This document shows positions 14,963 through 23,529 of a DNA stretch of 64,000 nt, in pieces. The stretch's first letter is position 1. The number at the start of each line of letters is the position of its first letter. The DNA is from Cloacibacillus sp. An23 (GTDB taxonomy: Bacteria; Synergistota; Synergistia; Synergistales; Synergistaceae). Below the pieces are notes generated by a model that did no database searches, was not told where the DNA came from, and was given only the letters and a program-made list of their open reading frames with translations. The translations under genes were made by a program, and so were the position numbers. Location: NCBI RefSeq assembly GCF_002159945.1, contig NZ_NFJQ01000007.1:62001-126000 (forward strand), given 5' to 3'.

Positions 14963-16398
14963 TGGCTTTTCTCGCACTTTGGGCGGCCTACGCCGTTCTT
15001 CTCGTCTTTATCGCGAAGTACTCAAGCAGCCACGACGCGCTGCTTCCCGGTCGCGTCGGAGTCGTCGTGCAGGCCCTCGCCTATGTCGCGACTTATATTT
15101 CCGCGGTCGCGCTGGTCGGCTTCGGCGGGCTCTGCTATATGTACGGCCTGCAGATGCTGCTCGTCGCTGCGGGCAACGTCTGGTTCGCTGCGTGGTTCGT
15201 CTACAGGTTCCTCGCGTGGCCGACGCGGCTGTGGCAGCGCAAGCTGAACGCGCGCACGCCGGCGGAGCTTCTCGCGAAGGCCTACAACGCTCCGGCGCTC
15301 CAGACTTTCATCGGCGCGATCTCGGCCGTGCTGCTCGTCGTCTACGGCTCTGCGGTCTTCAAGGGCGCGGCCTTCATGGTCGCGGGCGTCCTGCCGGTCT
15401 CGATGGAGACGGCGCTGGTCGTCCTCGTCGCGATAGTCGGCCTTTCGGTTATTTTCGGCGGGCTGCGCGGCGTTCTCTACACCGAGGCTTTTCAGGGGCT
15501 CGTGATGATAGTCGGCGTCGGCGCGCTGCTCGTTGCGGTGATGCGCGAGGTCGGCGGCCCGGTGGAAGGGCTCGCGAAGCTCGCGGCGCTGCCGCCTACG
15601 GAGGGCGCGAACAGGGGCTTTACGGCGCTTTCCGAGGGGGCCGGCGGCCTTAACGTCATTTTCCTCGCCGTGGTGACTTCGATAGGCATCTGGGCGCAGC
15701 CGCAGCTCATCCAGCGCCACTTCGCGCTGCGCAGCGTGGACGAGACGAGGCGCGCCGCGCCTCTCGCGGTGCTCGCGCTGTCGGTCGTCGTCGGCGGAGC
15801 GTACTTCGCGAGCGCTGTCTCGCGCGTCATGCTCGGAGACGGCATCACGAACCCCGACATAGTCCTCCCGACTCTCGTCAACCGCCTGCTTCCGGCCTTC
15901 GGCCAGCAGATGTTCGCCCTCGCCATCGTCTCCGCGGCGCTTTCGACGGCCTCGGCGCTGCTCCACATCGCGAGCGGCAGCCTCGGGCGCGACGTGTTCA
16001 AACGCGAGTTGAAGGGCTGGTCGTGGCGGCTGACGGTGCTTCTCTGCACGGCGGCGAGCGGCTACTTCACGCTCAAGAGCGGCGCGATAATCGCGATGAT
16101 CCACACTACGAGCTGGACTCTCATAGCCTGCGCGATAATGGTTCCCTACCTTGCGCTGCTCGCCTTCGGCCCGAGGACCGGCGCTGCCGGAGTCATAGCG
16201 AGTTCTGTAGGCGGCTTCGCCGGCGCGATAGGCTGGTACCTTCTCGCCTACGCTCCGACGTCGGCCGCGGCGACGGGCCTCAGCGCTCCGGGAATGCTCG
16301 GCGCGCTGCACCCGATAATCCCGGGCGTCATCGCCTCGGTGGCCGTCTTCGCCCTCTGCGCGAAGCGCGCCGCAGCCCCCGCGGCGGTGAAGGCGTAG
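14962..16398 (+). CDS. sodium:solute symporter (SSS) family transporter
   Basis: Polytopic inner-membrane importer of the SSS family (478 residues, about 13 helices), driven by Na+. Family-type features include NARTPAELLAKAYNAPALQT in the first loop, GGLRGVLYTEAFQG and GIWAQPQLIQRHFALRS. The start is fixed by AAGGAGGG and by the TAATG overlap with the accessory protein; the longer frame to 14761 crosses the terminator. SSS members carry sugars, amino acids, acetate, pantothenate or proline. The Tyr/Phe-rich leader peptide upstream suggests an aromatic amino acid or related compound, as inference only. Confidence 0.9.
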   Translation: MAFLALWAAYAVLLVFIAKYSSSHDALLPGRVGVVVQALAYVATYISAVALVGFGGLCYMYGLQMLLVAAGNVWFAAWFVYRFLAWPTRLWQRKLNARTPAELLAKAYNAPALQTFIGAISAVLLVVYGSAVFKGAAFMVAGVLPVSMETALVVLVAIVGLSVIFGGLRGVLYTEAFQGLVMIVGVGALLVAVMREVGGPVEGLAKLAALPPTEGANRGFTALSEGAGGLNVIFLAVVTSIGIWAQPQLIQRHFALRSVDETRRAAPLAVLALSVVVGGAYFASAVSRVMLGDGITNPDIVLPTLVNRLLPAFGQQMFALAIVSAALSTASALLHIASGSLGRDVFKRELKGWSWRLTVLLCTAASGYFTLKSGAIIAMIHTTSWTLIACAIMVPYLALLAFGPRTGAAGVIASSVGGFAGAIGWYLLAYAPTSAAATGLSAPGMLGALHPIIPGVIASVAVFALCAKRAAAPAAVKA

Positions 16399-16429
16399 GA
16401 GAACGAGTTCGACTACACGGAAAGCGGCG

Positions 16430-16473
16430 GAGCCGGGGGCGGAATCTTCACTGTTCCGCTCCGGCTCTTTTTT
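16430..16473 (+). terminator. intrinsic terminator after the symporter
   Basis: GAGCCGG..CGGAA pairs with TTCCG..CCGGCTC, followed by six T. Confidence 0.85.
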
Positions 16474-16780
16474 ATACTTCTTTGTCCGCACCGTTTACAG
16501 CGTCCGCGAAGATTCCTGAGTGTTGCCTGAACGACGCTGTCCGTCGTTTAGGCGTCCGACGTAGCGCCGCCGCAAGCCGAAAATATCAAAAAATCTTCTC
16601 CATGCGCGACCGGCTGTGCGCTCCGCCCGGCGCGGCGCGAAATTGCGAAATCCGCGGCTTCGTCTTAACGGCGCTGCGCAGCCGCGAAGCGCGCCGCCGG
16701 CGCCGCGCTCGCTGTTACGAAATGCCGGCCTTGGCGCCGTTTATATTAGTCAGTATAAATTAAAGCTATTTTTCTCTTTT
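16474..16780. other. intergenic, no gene seen
   Basis: GC-rich sequence between the symporter terminator and the stop of the leftward SUI1-like gene. I see no convincing reading frame, RNA gene or repeat in it. Confidence 0.5.
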
Positions 16781-17230
16781 TCAAGCGCTTTTAGTGATCT
16801 TCGAGACGCCCTTTTTGGCGAACCACGCTTCGGCACGGTCTGCTATGTCGCCCTGAAGGACGATTTTCCCGTCTTCTATGGCCGAGCCGCAGCCGAGGGC
16901 TTTGCGCAGCTCTTTAGCGAGGGCGGCCCTGTCGCCTCTGTAGTCCTGCGGAAGTATGACGAGCGTCACGGTTTTTCCTCCGCGTCCCGCGCGCTGGCGC
17001 TGGAGCGCGACTTTGGAAATTTTCGGCCGCTCCGGCCCGCCGGGCGTCGTTTGGGTGTGTGGGGATTTCTCCGCGGCGGAAGGCGGAGTCCGGGGCGCGG
17101 AGGCTGACGCCTCGGCTTGCGCTTCGTCCGGCGCGCTTTCCGCTGTTTTGCCGGAAACTCCGAGCAGAGCGCCTATCGAGAGGCCGAGCGGAGAGCCGCT
17201 TGCGAGCGTGAAGCCCTCGCCCTCAGTCAT
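16781..17230 (-). CDS. SUI1/YciH family translation factor-like protein
   Basis: Bacterial homologue of eukaryotic initiation factor 1 (YciH family), a ribosome-binding protein affecting start-site fidelity. The C-terminal ~80 residues form the SUI1 fold, with KVALQRQRAGRGGKTVTLV, then LAKELRKALGCGSAIEDGKI and the LQGD segment. The N-terminal part is a longer Ala/Pro/Glu-rich, probably unstructured linker than in E. coli YciH (108 residues). I prefer the start MTEGEGFTL (149 residues); ATGs at 17260 and 17281 are in frame and none has a clear ribosome site. It is a single gene with no operon partner. Confidence 0.85.
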   Translation of the reverse strand: MTEGEGFTLASGSPLGLSIGALLGVSGKTAESAPDEAQAEASASAPRTPPSAAEKSPHTQTTPGGPERPKISKVALQRQRAGRGGKTVTLVILPQDYRGDRAALAKELRKALGCGSAIEDGKIVLQGDIADRAEAWFAKKGVSKITKSA

Positions 17231-17309
17231 TTTTTTATTTTTTCTCTCTTTGTTCTTCATTTTTTTACACTCTTCTTTCATAAATTGCCTGTATTTTTAT
17301 AAAAAAGCG

Positions 17310-17337
17310 TTCACGCTGGCGACGTAAATATTATAAT
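17310..17337 (+). promoter_or_regulatory. candidate promoter for the acetyltransferase
   Basis: TTCACG, 16 bases, TATAAT, pointing right. About 150 bases of leader follow, including an 8-bp perfect inverted repeat GGCCGCGC (17427) / GCGCGGCC (17449) without a T-run. Confidence 0.45.
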
Positions 17338-17489
17338 AAACTTACCTGGAAAGAGGCGTTTCATGATGTTCCCAGCAAAACGCGCGCATACGCGGAACTC
17401 TTTCTGGCGGCGGTACGACGGTGCCGGGCCGCGCGGCTTCGGAAGGAGGCGCGGCCTGTTCGGACAATATATTTAAGGGGAGATATTCA

Positions 17490-18245
17490 ATGGATTTTGC
17501 CGGAATTTTCGACAAAAATTTCTTTTCTTTCGCCGAGATGCTGGGCGGAGCGCCGGGCGGCGGTATACTGCGCCTGACCGCGCCGTCTCTCGCCGCGGCT
17601 AGCGGACAGCCGCACGCCGGAGAGAATTACGCGCTGCTCGCCGAGGGGGCCGGGCGCGAGGACGTAGAGGCAGCCGCCGGCTTCTTCGCCGGGCGCGGCG
17701 CGGGGTTCGTCACTCCGTGGCTGCCGCGGACGCCGCAGGCCGTGGCGCGCGCGCTCGAGGAACGCGGCATCGAGCGCCGCAGGATATACACCTCGATGTA
17801 TCTGCCGCTCGAAGCCGGGCGCGGGAAGGACGCGCGCGAGGCCGTCCGCGTAACCGGCGAAAATTCCGCACGCTGGGCGGAGGCGGCGTGGTTCGCCTTC
17901 GGGGGCGAGGCCGGAGAGGCCGCCGAAGCTTACGTGCCCTTCGGGAAATATCTCGCGAAACATCCGAAAAACCGCGCTTTCGCCCTCGAGGAAGAAGGCC
18001 GCTTCGTCTCTACCGCGCTCATCCACGAGACGGACGACGCTTACGGCCTCTACTACTTCGCCACCGTGCCGGAGCGCCGCAGGCGCGGGCTGGCCGCGAA
18101 GCTGATGGACGGCGTGACCGCGGCTCTGCCGGAGAAAAAGCCGCTCGTCCTGCTCGCGACGGAGGCCGGACTTCCGTTCTACATCAACTACGGCTTCAAG
18201 ATAATAGACAAGGTGCCGATCTACTGCGCCGGGGACGACATCTAA
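17490..18245 (+). CDS. GNAT family N-acetyltransferase
   Basis: Cytoplasmic acyl-CoA-dependent acetyltransferase (251 residues). The C-terminal half carries the GNAT core: a beta strand (GLYYFATV) followed by the acetyl-CoA loop PERRRRGLAAKLMDGV and a late LPFYINYGFKI. The N-terminal ~120 residues are a variable domain. The start is ATG 17490 with GGGGAG upstream; the in-frame start at 17421 is unsupported. Substrate cannot be told from sequence. It is monocistronic. Confidence 0.85.
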   Translation: MDFAGIFDKNFFSFAEMLGGAPGGGILRLTAPSLAAASGQPHAGENYALLAEGAGREDVEAAAGFFAGRGAGFVTPWLPRTPQAVARALEERGIERRRIYTSMYLPLEAGRGKDAREAVRVTGENSARWAEAAWFAFGGEAGEAAEAYVPFGKYLAKHPKNRAFALEEEGRFVSTALIHETDDAYGLYYFATVPERRRRGLAAKLMDGVTAALPEKKPLVLLATEAGLPFYINYGFKIIDKVPIYCAGDDI

Positions 18246-18255
18246 AAAATTCCGT

Positions 18256-18288
18256 GGCGGGGCGTTTTTCAGCGCCTCGCCGCTTTTT
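18256..18288 (+). terminator. terminator-like hairpin with dispersed motif
   Basis: GGCGGGGCG pairs with CGCCTCGCC (one mismatch), then GC and five T. The loop and right arm contain TTTTTCAGCGCCTCGC, a motif found in several other gaps. Confidence 0.6.
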
Positions 18289-18301
18289 AGGGAATCTTCG
18301 C

Positions 18302-18715
18302 TTAAACTCCGAATCGCTGCTGCGCGCCGCGGGAGTTCCCGCGATAGACGTCTGCGGCATCCGCATGGACACGAAAGACGGCGCTGACATGAGCGGCGGC
18401 TATCACTGCTGGGCGCAGTTCTGCGTCCCCGGCTGCGGATGGGCGACGGCCGACCCCGCCGACGTGCGAAAAGCGATGCTCACGGAAAATATCGAGCTCA
18501 AGGACGCCGGCAAATGGATAGATTTCTTCTGGCTCGGCGCGGACGGCAGCCGCGTGATACTCGAGCGCGGAGCGCGCGGCGTGGCCTTCGCCCCCGCCCA
18601 GGCCGCCGGCGAGCTGAACTATTTCATGTACCCGTACGCGGAAGTGGACGGCAAGGCGCTGAACTACCTGAGCGCGAAAGAATTTTCCTACAAGGTGACC
18701 TATAACACGAAATAG
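18302..18715 (+). pseudogene. transglutaminase-like protein, 3' fragment
   Basis: A reading frame without its own start codon or ribosome site encodes the C-terminal ~137 residues of a transglutaminase-like cysteine protease-fold protein. It reads GVPAIDVCGIRM, then GGYHCWAQFCVPGCGW with the catalytic-type His, then ADPADVRKAM with the Asp. The part carrying the catalytic Cys and any signal peptide is missing: upstream lies the acetyltransferase and its terminator. Most likely a deletion remnant. Confidence 0.65.
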
Positions 18716-19042
18716 GGAAACAAATACGCGATTTTTGAATTTCCGAAAACACCGCGCCGCGCGCCGATTCAAAGACGCGCGGCGCTTCGCCGCCGCTTCT
18801 GCTAAGCCGCGCCGGGCACGAGCCGTTTTCCGCCGCCGTCCGCATGCTGCGACAGTTTACAGACGCTTGAACGTCCGCTCAAAATCAAGTGAAACTGGTA
18901 GAAATTGTGTCTAAACACGGTACAATACGAGAAGATTGACAAATCCCATTTACTGGCGCGGCGGCTTATACGCAAGACCCCGCGCACGGAAACGCGCGGG
19001 GCTTTGTGATTCAGGCGGAGCGCCGTCGGAGGAAACCGCGGG
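18716..19042. other. intergenic with GC hairpin
   Basis: No gene is apparent. A perfect 8-bp hairpin CCCCGCGC (18978) / GCGCGGGG (19001) followed by CTTTG could end transcripts coming from either side. TTGACA at 18936 has no matching -10. A small RNA cannot be excluded. Confidence 0.4.
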
Positions 19043-19804
19043 CTAGATGAACAGCTCGTTTTCCTTCCTCGACGCGCACGGCTCTTTGAGCATGTTCGCG
19101 ACGGCCTCCCTCATGGCGGGGGCTATGTCGCGGGCTTTTTTCGGGCATATCGAGACGCAGCGCATACAGCCGATGCACTTTTCGCCGTCTACGTTCGCCG
19201 GGTCTTTTAAGTCTATCGCGCCGACCGGGCAGTTCCGCGCGCAGAGGCCGCATTTCACGCATTTTTCGCCGGCCTGCGGGACGAGCTTCGCCGCCGGAAG
19301 AGGCTTGTACGGGCGGCTGCCGGGCACGGCGGGAGCCGATTCGCAGCCTTTTTCTATCTTCTCCGCTATTCTGCGCACGAAGCCTTCGAGCTCTTTTTTG
19401 TCCTCCGCGTCCGGCCTTCCCGCGCCGTACTGGCGCGCTATCGAATGCTCGGCTATCGCGGCCGCTGCGGCGATTACGCGGAATCCGCTTTTTTCGGCTA
19501 TGTCCTGCATCTCGGCGAGCGTGTCCTCGTAGGCCCTGTTGCCGTAGACGCATACCAGAACGCAGCGCGCGCCGCCGCCCTTTATCTCGCCGAGGCGCTC
19601 CGCCGCGACCGCGGGGACGCGTCCGCCGAACGACGGGACGGCTATAACGGCCACGTCGTCCGTGCCCAGCCCCGCCGCAAAATAATCCGCGCCGGCCTTG
19701 GTAAGGTCTATCTCCTCCGCCGCGCCGCCGAGCGCCTTCGTCAAAATGTCCGCGCCGCGCCGCGTTCCTCCCGTCGGGCTGAAAACTATACTTACGACTC
19801 TCAT
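19043..19804 (-). CDS. EFR1-type flavodoxin/ferredoxin fusion
   Basis: Cytoplasmic electron-transfer protein (253 residues). It has an N-terminal flavodoxin-like domain with the FMN phosphate loop SPTGGTRRGADI and a C-terminal double [4Fe-4S] ferredoxin domain. The two cluster motifs are CVKCGLCARNCP and CIGCMRCVSICP. Such EFR1-family proteins carry low-potential electrons in anaerobes. ATG 19804 follows GGAGGG; the in-frame start at 19822 has none. It is divergent from an Rrf2 regulator, which fits redox or Fe-S responsive control. Confidence 0.9.
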   Translation of the reverse strand: MRVVSIVFSPTGGTRRGADILTKALGGAAEEIDLTKAGADYFAAGLGTDDVAVIAVPSFGGRVPAVAAERLGEIKGGGARCVLVCVYGNRAYEDTLAEMQDIAEKSGFRVIAAAAAIAEHSIARQYGAGRPDAEDKKELEGFVRRIAEKIEKGCESAPAVPGSRPYKPLPAAKLVPQAGEKCVKCGLCARNCPVGAIDLKDPANVDGEKCIGCMRCVSICPKKARDIAPAMREAVANMLKEPCASRKENELFI

Positions 19805-19824
19805 TTTTATTTCCCTCCACACGT

Positions 19825-19843
19825 TGTAAAATTTAATTTTACA
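19825..19843. promoter_or_regulatory. candidate Rrf2 operator
   Basis: Perfect inverted repeat TGTAAAAT-TTA-ATTTTACA just upstream of the ferredoxin-protein ribosome site, in the gap shared with the divergent Rrf2 gene. Its position would block transcription of the ferredoxin gene. Confidence 0.5.
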
Positions 19844-19946
19844 GCTTAATTATATTGCGCCTTGCCGCGATGTCAACGTTTACATTCGAACACTGCGACA
19901 TTATAATTTAACCAATCTGCGCGTGTGGGAAAGAAAGGCGTATGAT

Positions 19947-20393
19947 ATGTACATAAGCACAAAATGTTCTATAGCGCTCCACTGCCTCGTCTTCATCTGC
20001 GAATACGGCGGGAGCCACAAGGTCACCAGCTCGCTCCTGTCGCGCTCCTCCGGCGTCAGCGCCGTCACCGTCAGGAATATACTCGGCGCGCTGAAAAAGG
20101 ACGGCGTGATATCGGTGAAGGCGGGAACCGGCGGGGCGGCGCTGCTTCTGCCGCCGCGTGCCGTGACGCTGTACCGCGTCTGGCGCGCGGTCGAGCCGGA
20201 TTTCCTCGAGAAGCTCATAGGCGTCCACCCGTCTCCGTCGCGCCGCTGCCCCGTCGGCAGGAATATCCGCTCCGTTCTCGAACGTTCGTACGGAAGGATA
20301 AGGGACGACCTTCGCCGGAGCCTCGAAAGCGTCACGCTGGAAGACCTTGCGGAAGACTACCGGGCCTTCCTGAGCGCGGAACGGACGGACTAG
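19947..20393 (+). CDS. Rrf2 family transcriptional regulator
   Basis: Winged-helix regulator of the Rrf2 family (148 residues), whose members sense Fe-S clusters, nitric oxide, redox state or cysteine supply. The N-terminus MYISTKCSIALHCLVFI and the SSGVSAVTVRNILGALKKDGVI recognition helix match the family. Only one Cys follows in the usual sensor loop (RRCPVGRN), so a three-Cys IscR/NsrR-type cluster is not evident. ATG 19947 has AAAGG at nine bases. It is divergent from the flavodoxin/ferredoxin gene, its likely target. Confidence 0.85.
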   Translation: MYISTKCSIALHCLVFICEYGGSHKVTSSLLSRSSGVSAVTVRNILGALKKDGVISVKAGTGGAALLLPPRAVTLYRVWRAVEPDFLEKLIGVHPSPSRRCPVGRNIRSVLERSYGRIRDDLRRSLESVTLEDLAEDYRAFLSAERTD

Positions 20394-20593
20394 ACGGTCG
20401 CGCTCCCCGCCCTGCTCAGCGCGCGGAACGGCGCGCTTTCGTTCGGACTGCGCCGCCGCCCGGCGCGCAGACGCCGCTTCGGGATATTGCGCCGCGCCGG
20501 AGCGTGCCGCAGGACGCCGGGCGGAGCTTTCCGGGCTGTGTTCGCGCCGCGCCTCTGCGAGATGCCGCCTGTCATGCGCGCCGGCGGGGTTTC

Positions 20594-21133
20594 TTATTTT
20601 TCTTTCTCCGCTTCGTGTTCTTCTCTCGTTATCGAGTATATTAGGTGCGGCATTTCCTTCCCTTTGTATATTTTCACCAAACGGCCGCGTTCCTTCATGC
20701 CAAGCCTCTCAGCCACGCGCCGCGAGGCGTTGTTTTCCGGGCGTATCTCGGCTATGGCCTCGCCGGCGTCCGTGCGCGCGAAAATATAGTCTATCGCGGC
20801 CGCGGCCCCTTCCGCCGCGTAGCCTTTTTTCCAGAACTCCTTGCCGAGTATGTAGGCGACGCCCGGGCGCGGCTCGCCTTCCACGTTTTCGACGAGCGGG
20901 CCGACGAAGCCCGCGAGCCTGCCGCTTTTCTTCTCCACGGCGGCGAGGAAGCTCATGCCGTCGCGCCGGTACCTCGCTATGTTTTCGGCTATCCACGCGC
21001 GCGTCTCTTCGTCCGAGAAGCCGTGTTCCCAGGCGTACATTACTTCCGCGTCGCCGAGAATCCGGCGCGCCTCCGCGAAATCGTCTTCCGTCAGCTCGCG
21101 CATCACGAGCCGCTCCGTTTCTATCCTTATCAT
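20594..21133 (-). CDS. GNAT acetyltransferase, RimJ/RimL type
   Basis: Acetyltransferase of the RimJ/RimL/SpeG-like GNAT group (179 residues). It begins MIRIETERLVMRELTEDDF, typical of the group, and has the acetyl-CoA loop region LGKEFWKKGYAAEGAAAAI and the late NNASRRVAERLGMKERG. Targets may be protein N-termini, antibiotics or small amines. It stands alone. A dispersed repeat element begins just upstream of it. Confidence 0.87.
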   Translation of the reverse strand: MIRIETERLVMRELTEDDFAEARRILGDAEVMYAWEHGFSDEETRAWIAENIARYRRDGMSFLAAVEKKSGRLAGFVGPLVENVEGEPRPGVAYILGKEFWKKGYAAEGAAAAIDYIFARTDAGEAIAEIRPENNASRRVAERLGMKERGRLVKIYKGKEMPHLIYSITREEHEAEKEK

Positions 21134-21166
21134 GAAAAAGTCCTCCCCCGGGCGCAGGGCCCCGAC

Positions 21167-21375
21167 GTTTTATACTCGATTAACTGTTCATACAAATATG
21201 TGCCGCTACGCAAATCTTCTGCGCCCGGTGGGGCCGCCGCCCCATACTCAGCGGCATCCATCGCGGCTGCGCCGCTTCGCCTCGGCGTCGTGGGCCCGGA
21301 CGGAACATCTCAGGGGCGGGCCGGGCGGAAGACTGCCGGAATGACGCAAAGGTTTGCTGTTTTAGTTAATTCACT
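21167..21375 (+). repeat. ~210-bp dispersed intergenic element, copy 1
   Basis: Begins GTTTTATACTCGATTAAC, continues TTCATACAAATATGTGCCGC, and ends TTTTAGTTAATTCAC. The same ends and several internal blocks recur at 26885-27112 (same orientation) and at about 46530-46711 (inverted). The sequence between the ends is diverged. No reading frame is conserved between copies, so it is probably a non-coding or non-autonomous mobile element. Confidence 0.7.
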
Positions 21376-21534
21376 ATATTTTTCTCCCTGCCCGTCACGG
21401 CGTATGGGAAATTTCCCCCCGCGCGCCGTTCGACGCGGCCCGCCTTGCCGTCAGCGCCGCGTGTGTGACGCCAGGCCTCCGCGCTGATTGCCGGAGGGCT
21501 GTTTTCCCGGCGCCTCGCGGCTTTTCCAGCCGTT

Positions 21535-23175
21535 TTACTGCCAGCTGTTGGCGTTCATCATGTGGAGCTTGAGCGCTATATCGACGGCGAGCCGCTCTTC
21601 GTTGTTGTGGAGGTCGGCGTCGAGCAGCTCGCATATCTTCGCGAAGCGGTATTTGACGGAGTTATAGTGTATGAACAGCAGCCCGCTCGCCTTTTTGAGG
21701 TTCCAGCCGCTTTTTATCACGGCTTCGAGCGTCTCCGTCAGGGCGGCGTTGTATTTCGCGTCGTAGTCGGCGAGCGGCTTCACGTAACGCGCGATGAACT
21801 CGCCGGCCTCCTTCGTCCCCGATATGGCGGAGAGGAGCCTGTATATCCCCATGCGGCTGTAGAAGAGGATGCAGTCGAACTGCTCCGTCTGGTAGCCGAG
21901 GTTTATCGACGTGCGCGCCTGAGTGTAGCTTTTGTGTATGTCGCGGATGTTCGGGAAATATTCTCCGACGCCCATAGTCACGGTGAAGATCATCTTTCCC
22001 GCTATCGCGCGGCGTATTTCGCCGAAGACGCCTTCGAGCTGCGCGTAAGTCCTGCTCTGGTCGTATTTGTCGGGCGATATGATGAATACCGCGAGGTCGC
22101 TCTGTCTGTAGCACTTCGCGTTGGGAAAGACGGCGAGCATACGGCTTACCGATACGTCGAAGATGCTGCGCGACGCCTCCTGAAGTTCGCCGTCGCGTTC
22201 GAGGTCGTAGCCCGTGACGTAGCATTTTTTTATGTTGTTGATATCGACGACGGCGACGAAGCCGCCGTTGCGCAGGTCCCAGCCGTAAAGGCGCGCGCGG
22301 TTGTGTATCTCGCTTTCGGTTTTGACGTTGTTGGTCAGCAGGTCTTCGAGGAATACGTCGCGGTATTTGTCCTCGATGCGCTGGCTTGATATGCGGTCCA
22401 TCATACGCAGAGTCAGCACCATCGCCGCGTATTCGAGCGCCGTGCGCACCACGCCGTCGTCGCGGCAGCCCTCGCCGTCCCTGTCGAGCACGATGTAGCC
22501 GAAGTTTTCGACGCTGTTGGAGACCTTGTGGCATAGGTAGTGGGAGAGCAGTTCCGGCGTGATGCGGTCGAAGTCCATCCCGGCGAAGCGCGCGCAGATG
22601 TCCCCGGAGCCGTCGGAGCAGCAGACCCGGCGGAAGTACATGTCCACGAACACGGCGCTGCGCCCTATGAGCGACCGCAGCGCGGAGAGCACGTCGCCCG
22701 CGTCGTTGCCGTTGACCGCGAGGCGCAGGAATTCGTTGTGTATCTTGTCGGAGTAGATGAGCCTGGCGGACTGCCTGTCCACTATCGCCGCGATCACCGG
22801 GTTTATTATGTCGCGGAAGGCGAATTTCTCAGGGACTGAGAGTATCGGGAAGCCGAGAAGGTCCGCGGCCGCGACCGCCTCCTTCGGCAGCTCGCCGATG
22901 AAGCGCCCGGACTTCACGCCGAGCCCCGCGGCGTTTTTCTTGTGAAGCTGGTATATAAGCTCCGTCATCTTACGCTCGTCGTCCTTCACGCCGTAGGCCG
23001 TCGTGAGCACGAACTCCTCGCCGCGCAGCCACGCGGCTCCGTCAGGCGTGTCTAACACCGTCACGGACGAGACCCTGCGCCGCGCGCCGCTTTTGCCCGC
23101 GATCATCCTCACGCCCGACAATGAGGGCATTCCCAGCATATCTTCGACAGTCACGAAATTTTCGCTCACAGGCAT
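21535..23175 (-). CDS. PucR family transcriptional regulator
   Basis: Regulator with an N-terminal PucR (purine catabolism regulator-like) sensor domain, a middle GGDEF-like linker region and a C-terminal PucR-type HTH (KKASGLLFIHYNSVKYRFAKI). At about 546 residues it is of usual length. Members activate genes for purines, proline or N-acyl compounds. ATG 23175 sits very close to GGGAG; a GTG two codons on (23169) has better spacing, and longer frames lack support. It is divergent from a DUF5058/partner/M20 operon, its likely target. Its gap contains three TTGTAC-type half sites. Confidence 0.9.
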   Translation of the reverse strand: MPVSENFVTVEDMLGMPSLSGVRMIAGKSGARRRVSSVTVLDTPDGAAWLRGEEFVLTTAYGVKDDERKMTELIYQLHKKNAAGLGVKSGRFIGELPKEAVAAADLLGFPILSVPEKFAFRDIINPVIAAIVDRQSARLIYSDKIHNEFLRLAVNGNDAGDVLSALRSLIGRSAVFVDMYFRRVCCSDGSGDICARFAGMDFDRITPELLSHYLCHKVSNSVENFGYIVLDRDGEGCRDDGVVRTALEYAAMVLTLRMMDRISSQRIEDKYRDVFLEDLLTNNVKTESEIHNRARLYGWDLRNGGFVAVVDINNIKKCYVTGYDLERDGELQEASRSIFDVSVSRMLAVFPNAKCYRQSDLAVFIISPDKYDQSRTYAQLEGVFGEIRRAIAGKMIFTVTMGVGEYFPNIRDIHKSYTQARTSINLGYQTEQFDCILFYSRMGIYRLLSAISGTKEAGEFIARYVKPLADYDAKYNAALTETLEAVIKSGWNLKKASGLLFIHYNSVKYRFAKICELLDADLHNNEERLAVDIALKLHMMNANSWQ

Positions 23176-23388
23176 CTCTCCCAGTCCGCCGCCGCAGGCG
23201 CCGTATGTTTGTCTCCGCGGTACAAATCCGTCAGGCTTTTTATTATACCATGCGCTGCTTTGCGGGGCTGCGGAAAGCTGCGGCCTTTGCGATTTGTCCT
23301 CCGGGTACATAAATTCCGCCCGCCGTTTGTACTAAAGCGACGAATGCGCGGCTTCGCGGCCCGCCGCCGCCTCCGGCCCGCCGCGCTC

Positions 23389-23403
23389 TGTACGCGCGGT
23401 ACA
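23389..23403. promoter_or_regulatory. candidate PucR operator
   Basis: Perfect inverted repeat TGTAC-GCGCG-GTACA. Related half sites GGTACAAAT (near 23219) and TTTGTACTA (near 23325) lie in the same divergent gap. It lies about 35 bp upstream of a weak -35. Confidence 0.5.
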
Positions 23404-23437
23404 AAAACATGCGCGCAGCGATGTCCGCGCCCGATAA

Positions 23438-23465
23438 TTTCACGAGCCGGGCCCGCCCCTATAAT
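23438..23465 (+). promoter_or_regulatory. candidate promoter of the DUF5058/M20 operon
   Basis: TTTCAC, 16 bases, TATAAT. A weak -35 fits a promoter that needs activation by the neighbouring PucR-type regulator. Confidence 0.5.
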
Positions 23466-23529
23466 TTAACCCGTCCGGCGGGAAGGGCGCCCCGGGCCGC
23501 CGCGCTACATCAGCGGAAGGACGTGTTGT

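Noticed and set aside
15022-16491. 489-codon leftward frame opposite the symporter
   Set aside because: Arg/Glu/Asp-rich low-complexity product, no start context, mirrors the codon pattern of a convincing membrane protein on the other strand.
17717-18301. 332-codon rightward frame through the acetyltransferase
   Set aside because: Its first two thirds are an Arg-rich shadow of the GNAT gene; only the part from 18302 resembles a real protein and is reported as a transglutaminase-like remnant.
18909-19006. Small RNA gene ending in the CCCCGCGC/GCGCGGGG hairpin
   Set aside because: No paired -35/-10 and only a three-T tail; left as an unassigned hairpin.
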